Positions 26,176-37,782 of a stretch of 64,000 nt of DNA are shown in pieces; the stretch's first letter is position 1; the number at the start of each line of letters is the position of its first letter. Below the pieces are notes generated by a model, which ran no database searches, was not told the origin of the DNA, and saw only the letters and a program-made list of their open reading frames with translations. The stretch covers positions 5,828,001 to 5,892,000 of the forward strand of contig CAUJLY010000004.1 in the NCBI GenBank assembly GCA_963281155.1, in the 5' to 3' direction. The stretch comes from Rhabditophanes sp. KR3021 (taxonomy: Eukaryota; Nematoda; Chromadorea; Rhabditida; Alloionematidae). The position numbers were made by a program, and so were the translations under genes.

Positions 26176-28322
26176 TTAAAATTGATCAAATATTTTACTT
26201 TCGTAAGGTCCTTTGGGCAATGATCGTGTTGGCGGATCAATTCCATTTAGCTTTAAACCAGGGGAAACAACTCCTCCACTCTGAGTTACTGGAATTTGAT
26301 TTGTGTCAAAAAGTACATCGTATCTTTGGCCTTTATCATCAAATACATACGCTTTTCCGGTCTCCATCTTGTTTTCGCTCTCAACACAAGTTACAACTGG
26401 ATAATAAAGAGGGGAGTTGTTGATACTGACAAGCAAATCGTCTACTAATTTGTAACCATATGGAATTTCAATATCACTCCCACTATCTTCCATTTCTCCA
26501 TCAAAATAAAGACTAGGGTCTAGGGAAATTTTTTGATAATCTGTAGCAGCGCCATTAATATCTGAAAGCATTTTTTCTCCTGCGATCATTTTGTAACCAC
26601 CAAATACTTGACCACTATTTTTGTCTATGTAAACTGGAGCTAAATTTTTGTCAAAAGAAATTTCAAACATCTTCTGTTCCGCATTTATGGCGAATGCATG
26701 CCCTTGTTCATCAATTATTACTGGAAGATATACATTATCATTGCCAATCATGCAATACATATCTCCAACAACTGCAAACCCTTCAGGCAATTCAATTGTA
26801 CTGTCAATGGAAACATCACGGAATCTTTCGATTGAATCTGCATCTACTTTGACATTTTCTATGATTTCGTGGGTAAATGATGAAAGGACGGAATTATCTG
26901 GAATATTAAATGTTTGACCTTGGGATGCTTCAACCGTTAATTCGGCATTAGGCAAAGGTGATTGGATGATATTGATTGATTGAATCTCGATTGGTTCACT
27001 TTTTATAACATTCACGGTGATAGGTAAATCACTAACCATTTCTGAAGTTGGAACAACGGAACTGGTAATAAGTGCTGGGTCCAATGAATAATATCCTCGA
27101 TATGATTTTCCAAGTTTAATAATTTGTGATTTGATTGTTTCTGGATCCATTTTCATTTCGGTCAAAGAATCCGAGTTCGTCGAATATATGTAATTGTCTC
27201 CATCTTGCTTATAACCGAAGTAAAATACGCCATTGACATTAACAACGGGTATTCCATTTTGATCTTTATATACAAAATATATATTATTCGATGAATCTAT
27301 TGTGTAGACTTTTGAGGTTGTGTAATCCAAATAAATTGGATAGAATTGGCCTGAGCTGTCCGTTTTTATACCATAAAAGGGTATCATCCAAAATGTTTTG
27401 GGTATCATCACATTAAAACCAGCTGTAATTTTGCCTAAGAACATAACGGCATATGAAGGAACAATTGAAGATAGGGTTATATATTTAGATGGATTCGAAC
27501 TTATAGATCCAAATGAAAATTCGACTGGCTTTCCATACAAGTATATTTTTCTTTGATAATTTTCCAGAATTACAAATTTAGGGTAACTTAGAAGTTCATT
27601 ACGACTGGCAATAGAAAGATCATATCTCACCTTGAACAGCGTTCCTGTTGTATTTGCGATATGGGCAGAACCTCTCACAAGTGCAAAACCTGGACTTGAA
27701 TGAAATATATTTCTTAAATTTAAAACTAACCTGCATATAAACCATCGGGCTTTATGACAACTGGCAAGCCATTGGCATCTGCAACCACACTATATTTATT
27801 GCCGGAATTATCAAACGCCCATGGTATACCAGACATTATTTCAGCAAATAAGGGAAAATATTTTTGGTCTGCTGAAAGCGAAACTCCGAATGGTTTTAAT
27901 TGAATATATCCAAAAGGAATCCTAGTTTTCAATTTATTTAACTTGAAGAGACTTAGCACGTTGGAAACAGAATTAAGGCCAAACCCTAAAAATGTGCCAA
28001 CTAAATTTCCGAATCCCACGCCTAAACTTTGTATGCCTTTGCTTAGATCATTATTTTGATTGCGTAATTTAGCTGATGCAACTGATTGTTGCCGTTTTGT
28101 GTTGCCTATTTGATGATTTAATCTTCCAGATTTGATATTTGATGTTCCGAGTATATTATTTGATAAGCGGGAATTATTATCTGATAAAACAGGTTGAGCC
28201 TTAGAAGATTGTTTTCCCCATTTATTAAGAGGATCAAGATTGACTTTATTTGCACCGAAAAGGTCAAAAATACCAGCTTCTATTAGAATAAATTGACAAA
28301 TTAAAATCAAAAATAGTTTCAT
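26176..28322 (-). CDS. Secreted protein with tandem ~100-aa degenerate repeats, 701 aa
   Basis: Two exons, 27731-28322 and 26176-27689, joined through Gly (GLYAG|FALVRG) with matching phase (592 + 1514 bases). Signal peptide MKLFLILICQFILIEA. Residues ~20-110 are Asn/Ser/Gln-rich and disordered. From ~145 on there are at least four diverged repeats. Each reads: Gly-Tyr-Lys-Leu/hydrophobic, then (F/Y/L)P(L/V/I), then an 'A-F-D-N-G-(Y/F)-V-V-D-N-G-(L/I)-P-V' core, then Gly-(Y/G/L)-K. Core examples are NKYSVVADANGLPVV, NIYFVYKDQNGIPVV, KMFEISFDKNLAPVY and QRYDVLFDTNQIPVT. No Cys-rich or catalytic motif was seen. A TATA box lies ~40 bases upstream. The family is not recognised; an extracellular structural or cuticle/eggshell role is possible but is inference. 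Confidence 0.75.
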
Positions 28323-28354
28323 TTTAACTAATGACAAGAATTAAGGAAGTAATT

Positions 28355-28363
28355 TATTTTATA
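28355..28363 (-). promoter_or_regulatory. TATA box of the secreted repeat-protein gene
   Basis: TATAAAATA on the minus strand, 41 bases before the ATG at 28322. Position and sequence fit a core promoter; not tested. Confidence 0.45.
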
Positions 28364-28665
28364 CAGTTTTATTATCAGAAAAATGTTCTTAATCATTTTA
28401 TAAAGGATTAATTGTACAGACAAAACTGTTTTGATTGCTTATTGGCTTTATTGAAAATTCCTTATTAGTGTGGCTTAGCAAATATATGCCTAAAAGATAT
28501 AATTATTTAAACAATTCAAAACAAGTTATAATTTATAAAAATTCAAATTAATGACATAAAATTATGGATAATTATTACTTGGATTTACTAACTAAATTAT
28601 AGTAAAGCGGAAATATTATTCAAAATAATCGAAACTGCTCATGTAAGCAGTAACGCTCTTGTACT

Positions 28666-28824
28666 TCAAATTATTTGGAGCTGTGTGGAAGTCAAGGCGT
28701 TCAAATCAAGATCAAATGGTTTACAACGCTCCGTTTCTCTGAAGGCATTCAAACGGTTCTTTTCTCTTACACAGTATTGGTCGGCGATGTCTAGTGGTGC
28801 TGGAATTGATATTGGAGGATATAA
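28666..28824 (-). other. Coding-like open stretch, possible orphan exon or relic
   Basis: 52 stop-free codons ending in TGA, with protein-like composition rich in Arg, Glu and Asp (for example DIADQYCVREKNRLNAFRET and CKPFDLDLNAL). An acceptor (ATTCCAG) lies inside its left-hand start. No ATG and no upstream exon were found before the phosphate-transporter gene. It could be a last exon of an unresolved gene or a decayed fragment. Confidence 0.25.
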
Positions 28825-28948
28825 TTAAAAAGCTGACAATACTCTTGATATGAACTATATTCTTATTAATGATACAAAGTATACTTTATTTATGATACCA
28901 TTTTGTTTTTATTAAGGATAGAAAGAATATTTTGGTTTATAATACATA

Positions 28949-31028
28949 TTACATTCCTTTTGAAGAAATTTTAAATATCAGAGCAATGAAGGCGGCAATT
29001 GAAGCGGTCAGGGGTACTGTTGTCCATGATATTAATACTTTTTTGAGAACAAGTTTTTCAATGCAATGATGTGTTCTAATGAAATCCACGACCAAAGTGG
29101 AAGCTATCAGACACATAGTTGTTGAAACCTACAAAAGATGTAATAACTTTAAGAAACTTTTCTATATGACAGACCTGTAAATTAAATTTTGAGGCTAAAT
29201 GAGCTGTGAAGCCTGCTCCTAATTCAATTGAAAAACCGCAACATGCATTTACATCTGTAAATTCACTTGAAATTGTTTCTACCGTATAGAAGCCGTATAA
29301 ACAAATTGCAAATAAGACTCCGAAAATTCCAAACACCACTATGCTGAAATTTGTTTCTTCAGCTTCTAGATTCTTTGCTTCATAATATACATTTAGCATC
29401 CGTGCTAATGGCTTAAATGCATTGCTCACATCACCAAGAGCGTATGAAAATTCGACAAAAGTTGAACTTAGAATTTGCAAAGACTTAAATAACTTATAAA
29501 CCTTTATATTTTCAATTAGTAGTGGAGCTGGAAACAATATTTTGAACCAACTTCGTTTGTGAGGCAAGATTGATATATCAAAGACAGGTTTTTTGTAAGG
29601 AGATGAAGGAAATATGTGAGATGTTACTGAAACAATTGACAAACTTCGAACATCTTTTGGGTTTCCATATTTTTTACATAAACGAGGTTTATACCAATAT
29701 TGGACTAATATTGCTGAGCCTAATCCTATCCATAAGGCAATAATAAGGGTAAACGGAATTGATTTGTCTTTGAGAGATGGAATATTCGTGGCATTGTAAG
29801 CTGTTAAGAATTATTAGTATTGATGTAATAAATGTTTAGTATTTTTGATAGTTGTGCAAACTACAGTGACTGTATGTAACTGCTCTTTAGCACCTTGCAC
29901 ATTCAAAATATGAATATTAGTTCAAAGGCATTTTACATATCATTCAACTAAACTTTCTTATTTGTTTTTAAAAATAAGCATAGCTTACATGACTTCTGTC
30001 TTCAACAAAGTAACTGATGAAGAAAATGACCTTTATACTGAGGTATGTCTAGAAAGACTAATCAAATCAACGACAATCTTAAGAAGGAACTCATGGACTC
30101 AGTATTTTGATGATAGCAAAGAAGAAAATCGTATTTGATATTAATGTACTTGTGCATATCAAACATCCAAATTAAATCCAGGAGCAGAGGGAGTTGTCAG
30201 ATAAATTCTTGATTGTAGAATTAGGAGAGTTGAATTATGTGGAAATAACTTACATAATTTTAGATTGAATTGCTTTAATAAAACACCCAAAAGTCTCTAC
30301 ATTACCCATTTAAGTTTAGTAAACTTTTCACCCCCATTTTTAATTTAATGCATACCTGTTATAAAAACAATAGCTGTAACACATAGAAAGTAAAAGAACG
30401 GCAACAATTTCAGCGCTTTTTCATAAGCATTTCTGGCTCTTAGAATAAATCTGTCTATTATTGTATACAAAATCAGTGATAGAATTCCTGAACAAATCGG
30501 TGTAAAAAACCAAAATCCGAAAGTGAGTGCCGCCCGATTCCACCTAATTCCTTCCAACCCTTGCATAACAAAAGCCATTCCCATACTAGATCCAACAAGA
30601 GCTTGTGTTGTTGACACAGGGATGCGCAATTTTGTTGCTGTTGCAATCCAAATGATAGAAGATACTAAAATAGCTATTTGGCCAAAATACAATAAATGTT
30701 CTTCATTTTTAAAAGAAATATTTTGGACGATTCTTAAACCTGGTGTCCTTAAACCGTTATAGCCGGATAGGATGGAAGCACCTACTTCGATAAGACACGC
30801 TGCTATGTAAGCCAAGCCAACGACATTTGCATTGCATTGTATATTAGCGCCGAATGCGTTTGACACGTTATTAGCGCCCATGAAGATCCCCAGAGCTAAA
30901 GAAATGCCGCTTGCTACAAATAATGCCCATACTGGAAACTTTTCACCCGGTTCATCAAATAAAAATGCCCTGCTTTTACTAGTGCAAAAAATAATAATTA
31001 TAAATAGAACTGTTATATATGCTTTCAT
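28949..31028 (-). CDS. SLC20A: SLC20/PiT family inorganic phosphate transporter, 492 aa
   Basis: Three exons: 30356-31028, 29175-29800 and 28949-29128, phases consistent (673 + 626 + 180). PiT proteins are sodium-coupled phosphate importers of the plasma membrane, built from two inverted halves around a long loop. The first half carries the signature GANNVSNAFGANIQCN (~residues 50-65), then GASILSGYNG and LRIPVSTTQALVGSSMG. The second half has ALGDVSNAFKPLA, CCGFSIELGAGFTAHLASKFNLQVSTT and a final membrane span. The second signature differs from the usual G-(x)-N-D-V-(S/A)-N-A-I-G-P: Asn is Gly and the Gly before Pro is Lys. The N-terminus has a signal-like hydrophobic segment. The loop between halves is short for an animal PiT. 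The first intron contains a small plus-strand open frame. Confidence 0.88.
29989..30138 (+). CDS. Possible 49-aa protein nested in the phosphate-transporter intron
   Basis: ATG to TGA, 50 codons, inside intron 1 of the PiT gene on the opposite strand. The product is acidic at the N-terminus (VTDEENDLYTE) and Arg-rich in the middle (LRRNSWTQY). Composition looks coding rather than AT-driven, but the length is short and no family is recognised. Low confidence. Confidence 0.25.
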   Translation: MTSVFNKVTDEENDLYTEVCLERLIKSTTILRRNSWTQYFDDSKEENRI

Positions 31029-31660
31029 AGTAGGTAGGAAAACCGTTATCAATTTGGTCTGATTGCGTCTCTTATGTAAATTACATAGATATTTATTTAC
31101 TCAAGTAAGGAAGTTAAAGTAGCTCTTACTTTATTACATCAACTCAATTTGTTTCAATTGTTATACGACGTAAGTAAATGACTTCAATGGTAAATAAATA
31201 AGTTTAAGATCAATGTATTCCAAATGTACCCATTCGAGATAAGATTGATATGTCCAACTATAGCATAACATTATTGACAAATACTTATTTATAGAAGAGT
31301 TTTGATATATGTAATTGTTCTGTTAGAAAGCCCATAAAATCTGCATACTTTTTATGCACATTTCACTCTTCTTTAATATTATTTAAGGTATACTATTTTG
31401 TTAATAAAGCAGTTAGTGTTTACATAATGCTTATAATAGTCATTTCATTACCCTTATTGCTGGCTCTCCGGGCACGTCAACATGTTCAATAATAGAAGAT
31501 AGAAATATGGGTCCTCTTTGATAATAATGATTGATACGTTACATGCGTTGTGGAGATACTTATAATTTAAAAACTACACGAAATTCAATTTTATATTGGA
31601 TAATTGTAATCATCATGAATATTTATTTGTCAATTTAAGTAAAAACATAATGTTAGCCTT
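31029..31660. other. Intergenic, no gene seen
   Basis: AT-rich spacer holding the phosphate-transporter promoter (right of 31028 on the minus strand) and the DUF148-like gene's 3' end. No RNA gene or repeat recognised. Confidence 0.4.
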
Positions 31661-32252
31661 TTAAGCTGAGACAGCTTTATCTGCTTTAATTTGTGAGTGA
31701 ATAGTTTTCATGACCAAACTTTTGACAGCTTCACCATCTCCAGCATTGACTTTGTCAGCGGCAGAAATGGCGTCTTTAATGTCTTCTTTAGTTTGTTTTA
31801 TGCTCAAATTTTTATTGCTGTAAATTTCCTTGCATGTGTTGTAGAGAGCTTTCTGCGTTTCAGTCAATGAAGAATCAGCAACAGCTTTATCAATTGCAGT
31901 TGTAAATTCAGCTTCCTTTTTGGCTGCAAGAACTTGAAGGTTAGCAAAAGAAGTCTAAAAGTGCTTAAATTATTATATACTATAAAAAAATATTATTTAC
32001 TTTGTCTTCTGGAGTTATATTTGCTCCATTTTTAAACAATGCAACGACATCAGCTTCTTCGGCAGCTCTTGTTTGATCAGTATTGTTATGAATAGCCATA
32101 AGACCTTCTTTGGCAGCAGGTGAAAGATTTTTGAAAAATTGCATCCCTTCACGGCCTTCTTCTCCTCCAAACATTCCCTTTTCTTTATTATCCGTTATTG
32201 GAAAAGCCATTGTAGAGGCTATCAGTGATAGGATAACAATTTTGAATTGCAT
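31661..32252 (-). CDS. Secreted SXP/RAL-2 (DUF148)-like protein, 181 aa
   Basis: Exons 32001-32252 and 31661-31954 (252 + 294 bases, phase 0). Signal peptide MQFKIVILSLIASTMA. The mature protein is all-helical in character and rich in Lys, Ala and Asp. It shows the DUF148-like opening FFKNLSPAAKEGLMAIHNN followed by an ANITPED segment, then a second helical half with SLTETQKALYNTCKEIY. SXP/RAL-2 proteins are nematode-specific, secreted and strongly antigenic in parasites; their biochemical role is unsettled. The match is by pattern and weak in places. Another helical secreted family is possible. TATATAAGG lies ~60 bases upstream of the ATG. Confidence 0.6.
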
Positions 32253-32304
32253 GTTGTTTTAAAGAATAAATGAAAAAACGAGTGAAGATACATAAATTAA
32301 TATT

Positions 32305-32313
32305 CCTTATATA
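32305..32313 (-). promoter_or_regulatory. TATA box of the DUF148-like gene
   Basis: TATATAAGG on the minus strand, 61 bases before the ATG at 32252. Confidence 0.4.
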
Positions 32314-32856
32314 CTACTTTTATAAGCTTAATCTATTAAACTTTAACTAAAAGAGTACGATTCCTTGTTAAATCCAAATTGATAAACAAAATACTTTCAC
32401 ACATAACACATTTTAATTACCTACTCTAACAACATAATTTTGATTATCAATGATAAAATGTTCATTTTTGTCTATCAATGTGCAATTAAAATTTTGCTTA
32501 AGTCCAATTTTATGACGAATTTAACACGAAATGACATCCACACTAAAAGTGCTCTTGATCTATTTGAGGATAATGAACTATTGTTTGTTATAAATTGAGA
32601 TTAATAAATTGTCGGATCAAATTTATAGACAAATAAAAATAACAAAATGACTTTGTGTAAAAGCAGTTCCGCTTTAATTATTTCAGTTTTATTAGGTTGT
32701 TTTGATTTAAAAAAATACATTAATCAACGATATTTGTAGATTTGATTCAAATTTTAAACTGACTCAAGAATAATGATATTTGGAATGGAAATCAAACGCA
32801 ACGGAGTGAACATACAAGTGCGAAAACTGAAGGTACTCAAGAACACAAAAGTGATG
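32314..32856. other. Intergenic, no gene seen
   Basis: AT-rich spacer upstream of the DUF148-like gene; no RNA gene or repeat recognised. Confidence 0.35.
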
Positions 32857-33072
32857 TTAAGAGTGAAGTCCATCAGTTAACAAGAAAACTGCAACTATGC
32901 CACCATATCTCAACCAGTACGAAAAAGATAAAGAACTGACTAATATCCCTATTGTTGTTAATAACGATCCTGCTAAATGAAAACCAGTGGGTAATTTAGT
33001 ACTGATGCCTGGTGAAAATATATGAGCATGTAATTCAGCAAGTGGGAACGAATAGAGAGTATTTGAATCCAT
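32857..33072 (-). CDS. Possible small membrane protein, 71 aa
   Basis: ATG at 33072 sits one base after a possible acceptor (ACTTACAAG). The product has a polar N-terminus (MDSNTLYSFPLAELHAH) and a hydrophobic C-terminal half (SLLTTIGILVSSLSFSYWL, then GGIVAVFLL), one or two possible membrane spans. No family recognised. It may be real but short and without support from splicing. Confidence 0.35.
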   Translation of the reverse strand: MDSNTLYSFPLAELHAHIFSPGISTKLPTGFHLAGSLLTTIGILVSSLSFSYWLRYGGIVAVFLLTDGLHS

Positions 33073-33641
33073 CCTTGTAAGTAATTTCTAATCTCAACAC
33101 GTTTACTAATAGCTTTATTTCAGTATAACAATAATTCTTTTTAAAACGCTTACGTCAATGTCCTAATAACGTATATTAGGTATATTTGTGTATTTCAGGT
33201 GTGGAAAATTAAACTTGATTCGACAATAAATTACTTTTCTAAATTCCTTTCTATTCTGCAGTTTGAAGAACATTTATATTAATTAAACAACATTGTTAAG
33301 TAATGTATAAACTTACGACATAAAAATGGCTTTTAGTAAACTTTTGAATAATATTTGTTATTTTCATCATACGTACATAAATTTAGATAAATGAATACAT
33401 ATTTACAATGCCGATCAAATGTAATTATTGGAATAAGTTAAAGACGCATTTGTTTAGTACAATTTATAGTAGATTTGAATATGAAATGTAATTTTATTTA
33501 TGATAAATACATGTATGCTTTACGTATGATTAATTATATTTTAAAGATGCTATTAAGACAAATGAACCGTAGGTTTGGCACATCATCATTATACAGAAAA
33601 GGTAATTTACATAAATCCATATATAATTAAGCATTTATGAC
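33073..33641. other. Intergenic, no gene seen
   Basis: AT-rich spacer between the possible small membrane protein and the divergent bHLH gene. Nothing recognised apart from the bHLH TATA box at its right end. Confidence 0.35.
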
Positions 33642-33650
33642 TATATAAAG
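33642..33650 (+). promoter_or_regulatory. TATA box of the bHLH gene
   Basis: TATATAAAG, 49 bases upstream of the ATG at 33691. Confidence 0.5.
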
Positions 33651-33690
33651 AACACATTTCAAAAGTATATCATATTGCTCTTCTTTTGCC

Positions 33691-34329
33691 ATGGATACTT
33701 CAAATTCTGAACAAGGTGCTCGTTTATCTATTAATCTAAGAGAAAGATGCCGGATGCACGACTTGAATAAAGCACTAGACAATTTACGTGATGTCATTCC
33801 CTACTCCCATGGTTCATCTGTACGAAAGTTATCCAAAATCGCTACTCTTTTGTTGGCTAAAAACCATATTGTTATGCAGGTATTTTATTAAACTAAACGG
33901 GGGGAATTAAAAACATATTAAATTATATATCAGTAGTAATCTTGAGTTAAACATCTTTTCGATCAAGATGACAGCAATTGCACATACATTGACAGAATTA
34001 AGAAGGTAGACACATACGACAACCAATTTAAAAGTAACTAATATTGAAAAAAATTTCCTTTAAAAAGATACCTTTGACATATAGTTTACTTAAAAGAACA
34101 ATACAACATCTACCAAAATATTTGCACGAAATCAAACTTTGGATGCGTTAACGAGATTTTGGAAATATATTGCACAAGTTTTATTAAAGTTACAACTTAT
34201 ACATCTTTTTAGAACAGTGCTATCAATGATTTCAAGTTAATTATTACAGATCTACTAAGAAAGATTCACTTGATGGAAATGGTATTGAATAGTCATAAAA
34301 AGGATACAACGACTGAAAATGCAATTTGA
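33691..34329 (+). CDS. bHLH transcription factor, Olig/Beta3 type, 101 aa
   Basis: Exons 33691-33879 and 34213-34329, phase 0. Almost the whole protein is a basic helix-loop-helix domain: basic region and helix 1 [19 protein letters not shown] (residues ~15-33), loop [12 protein letters not shown], helix 2 [17 protein letters not shown]. The RERxRMHDLN and [15 protein letters not shown] blocks are those of the Beta3/Olig (BHLHE22-like) group, which includes nematode HLH-17/31/32, known from glia. The basic region keeps Glu (RER) for E-box contact. The short C-terminal exon is helical. Such factors bind E-boxes as homo- or heterodimers in the nucleus. It is unusually compact but comparable to nematode members. 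Confidence 0.88.
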
Positions 34330-35015
34330 GCTGATTCATATAATGTTTATTAAAACCTATTTAGCATTCATTAAATTTAATAACCTTTGCAATGTATGAA
34401 TTATAAAACTGATTAACAAAAAACAATTTCATTTTACCGTTGATTATAATTAGATCAAACGAATAATCTTTAAATTCACTAAACCAGACGCCAAATAATA
34501 CTTTAATTGAATTGATCTCTCCCAAGTTACAATAAATACATCCTATTCATGTTAATTTCAAAATATGTTGATACTTTTATCAAATTGTAATTACTTCTAA
34601 TAAACACTTTGAAAGATCCTAAACTACTTTACACATTTCGGGTGAAAATTGTTATCACTTTTTTTGTTCTTTGATACGCCATCGATGAATTCGATTTGCA
34701 ATATTAAATGAAGAATACACTAATTTTGATGAAAAAGATTATATTTTCATGCACAATTCAATTTATATAAACCTATGTTTTGCTTTGTCCGGTCAGTTTG
34801 ATTAAAAAGCACAGATTAAAATGGAACAAAATAATATTCCCATAATAATGTTTGTCAATTCTAAACTTCCAAAGAAAGAGGTAGTAACAATATAAAGAAT
34901 AAAATATGGAAAAATTTATTAGAGTAATACAAAAAAGTACGTAATAAAAAGAAGTTCTTGACCATTTTTGTCTTTTTTACACGGTTTTGTTTGTCTAAAA
35001 TAAACTAAATAAATG
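34330..35015. other. Intergenic, no gene seen
   Basis: AT-rich spacer between convergent bHLH and Pol III subunit genes. A 24-codon frame from about 34821 is not called. Confidence 0.35.
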
Positions 35016-35405
35016 TCATTGTATTAAAAAACTAACGGCTGTGAAATCAGGAAGAATTTGTTCAGAAAGCATAGCAATATCTTCACTATCTTGTTCGGCC
35101 AATCTTTCAACGGCTTCCTCAATCATAACTTGGGAATCTATTGATGTTAATGGTCTTATGTTGGCAATCATTACCTTTTCAATATCAGTTAGATTGTAGT
35201 TGCCTAAGGCAGTAAATAATTCTGAAAGACACTGATGGTTTTGAACTGATGCTGGTGTATCTGCAAAATAAGCCAGCACCTTCTCCAGTAAGCTTAATTG
35301 TTTCCTATTTTGCGAATCTCCTGTATCAGCACTAATTTGCTTATAGGCAGATGTTATTACACGATTGCTTTCTAAATAAGTATAAGGCACTTCTTTTTTG
35401 TCCAT
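35016..35405 (-). CDS. CRCP: RNA polymerase III subunit RPC9 / CRCP, 129 aa
   Basis: Single exon. RPC9 pairs with RPC8 in the stalk of RNA polymerase III and helps in initiation; it is the Pol III counterpart of RPB4. The diagnostic C-terminal HRDC-like region is clear: LSELFTALGNYNLTDIEKVM, then IANIRPLTSIDSQVMIEEAV and ERLAEQDSEDIAMLSEQIL. This aligns with the family's 'LTALKSHKLTKAEKLQLLNHRPV' and 'MVEESEERLTEEQ' blocks. The N-terminus carries LESNRVITSAYKQI, matching the 'LSNYEVFQLL' helix. Length is close to that of other members. It lies 224 bases downstream of the phospholipase gene on the same strand, so a shared transcript is possible. Confidence 0.87.
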   Translation of the reverse strand: MDKKEVPYTYLESNRVITSAYKQISADTGDSQNRKQLSLLEKVLAYFADTPASVQNHQCLSELFTALGNYNLTDIEKVMIANIRPLTSIDSQVMIEEAVERLAEQDSEDIAMLSEQILPDFTAVSFLIQ

Positions 35406-35629
35406 GGCTTCAAATAAAATTTAATATTACAAAAAATAGTTTGGCGTGCTGCTTTAAATAAAAGGTCATAGTTCCAATTGAACTTTCCTTCCAAGACTAC
35501 ATTTGAAACAAATTGACTTTCAAATCACAGACATAAACTGTTTAATTTTAAAGAATGATTGAGGAATATAACAACAAATTTAAAACAAGTATTTATTCTT
35601 CATCGCAATAATAATAAATATTTAGTCAA

Positions 35630-37782
35630 TTACTTCTTAAAGCTCTCCATAAATCTTGTGAACAAGTTAACCTCGAAGTTTGCTTCCTCTCTTAAGTATT
35701 TTTCAGTAGTCCATAACATTTCAATGATAATGTTGTCATCATTTTGATCCAATTCAATTTCATTCTTGAACATTGGGGAAAAGCGAAAATATGGTGCATT
35801 CAGTGAGTGCGACCAAGCTCTGGCTCTTGTAACCGGTTGTCCATCAGCTGCAGTTATCTGTTCAATGAGCATGTCTTTGAGATTGATTACATTCAGAGCT
35901 TTGCTCACAATATCTGTCCATCCAGATGGAAGTCCTACATCAACTGAACCAATTTGCTTGGGAGGACAACGACCAGTTCCTAACGACAACACACAAGAAA
36001 TCTCGTATGGTTTTTGGTTCTAAATAAGAAAACCTTGTAATAAAGAATTTTATTTACTCACCTTGTAACACAATGCAGTATTGTACAACTGAATGTCTGT
36101 GAGTATTTCTAGACAAGGGTTGTTAGCGATCAAACCACCATCGACATATTTATCGTCAACAGGATTAAAATATGTTGGTGCAGCACTTGAGCATCTTAAA
36201 GCTTTCCATATAGGTATAGCATCCATTTTAAAATATTCTCTCTTCTTATTAAGTTCAATATTTACACCAGGAAGGAGGTAATTTCTAAAAATATTCAATT
36301 CTGGGGGAACTACACTAGCTTTGCAAGTAGTAACAAGCAATTTATTGCTATGTTCCAGGTCATTCATCGTTCTATCCCCAAAATTGTCCACGAAAATTTG
36401 TTTGAGAGCGTCACTACTATAAGGTCTACTTCCGACAAAAACTAAATCCTTAAATCTCAAATACATTTTTTGTAAATTTCTTAGAGATTTTCCTTCAGTT
36501 AAACCAACTGCTATTATAGCCCCTGTACTTGTTCCAGATATCCAATCGAATTTTTTAATAAATTCAGGTCCCAAGGTTCTTTCAAAGTATAAAAGAGTCT
36601 GAATGATGACCATTCCCTTTATCCCACCACCATCTAAAGACAAAACATTAACGCTTCTGGTCTTTTGTTCTTCATTTTTACTCATTTGATAGGCCATTGC
36701 ATTTGTCTGAGCAAAATTTTCCAATTCATCAGATTGGTCTTGAATTGTTTCTGAGCTTTCAATGATATCAAGATAACTTTTTATATCATTTCTAACACTT
36801 TCATTTTTTAATTTCTCAATTTTATCTCTAATTGTTTGTCCGGAGTTGTCGATGTAGTTTATGTTGGCATGGAAGCATAATAAAGCTTTGACAATTTGAG
36901 GAGCGCCTACTGTTATAGAATGGTGTAAACCAGTTTCACCATTTTGATCAATTTCATCAATGTTAGCCCCGTAGCTGTACAATGTCATTAAAGCGCTTAA
37001 ATCTTTTCTTAATATACTATGATGCAATGGAGTCTGACCGATTCTGTTTTTGCAATCTACATTTAATGCATTGTTACGGAAAGCCTAAAAATAATATTAA
37101 CTACCAGGTTATTTACAATTTACATTAATTAGCAAAGCTTGGAGGATCTTTTTGTCTGTGATAACATGCAAAACGCAATTACCATCCTTGTCAATCGTTT
37201 CATTTAATAATTCCGGATAATGACTGATCAAAGAAGACAAACATTTTAAGACATTCTCATTTGGATTACTCAATTTTGTAACTCTTTCCAAAATAGACCC
37301 CCTTGTAAATCCTTTTACTTTTAATCTGTGTTGCGTTTTCTTCGCAAAATGTTCTAATAAAAAGTCGACACAGCTGGTACTACCACTGAAAATTGCCAAA
37401 CAAAGAGATGTTTCCCCATACTCATTTTCCGTATTAATACCCTTGTAAAAATGGTCTGATACCGCCATAGTCTTTAGACAAGCAACCATGTTTTCTTTGC
37501 AGGCTTTGTGAATTGCGTTTTCCATTTTCACATCGCACCTATTAATGTCCGCTCCTTTTTCAATTAGCATTTTTACTATTTCAAGTTGATTATTTTCAAT
37601 GGAAATATGTAAAGCAGTCTTTCCATCGGTGTCAACTTGGCACAATAAGACGATCCAATCATTTCGCTTGCTTTCACTAATGACATACTTTGAGATTCCG
37701 GAGGCACAAGCAATATGTAAAGAAGTCCAATCTGGATGTCTGTTCAACCAATCCAAAACGTTGACAGTCTTGTTACTTTCCT
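35630..37782 (-). CDS. PLA2G6: Group VI calcium-independent phospholipase A2 (ankyrin + patatin), 5' exon not found
   Basis: Three exons seen: 37124-37782, 36062-37084 and 35630-36019; phases agree. The enzyme hydrolyses the sn-2 acyl chain of phospholipids in membrane remodelling. The N-terminal ~400 residues are ankyrin repeats (for example DGKTALHISIENNQLEIVKM, NGETGLHHSITVGAPQIVKA). The patatin domain has the oxyanion GGGIKG, nucleophile GTSTGAI and catalytic Asp in VDGGLIANNP. The final exon continues with LSLGTGRCPP and the family's C-terminal fold. The first visible exon starts right after an ATCTTTAG acceptor and has no usable ATG, so at least one 5' exon carrying the start is unresolved. 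It may lie in 37783-38217 or be very short. It is divergent from the myosin light chain gene. Confidence 0.88.
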
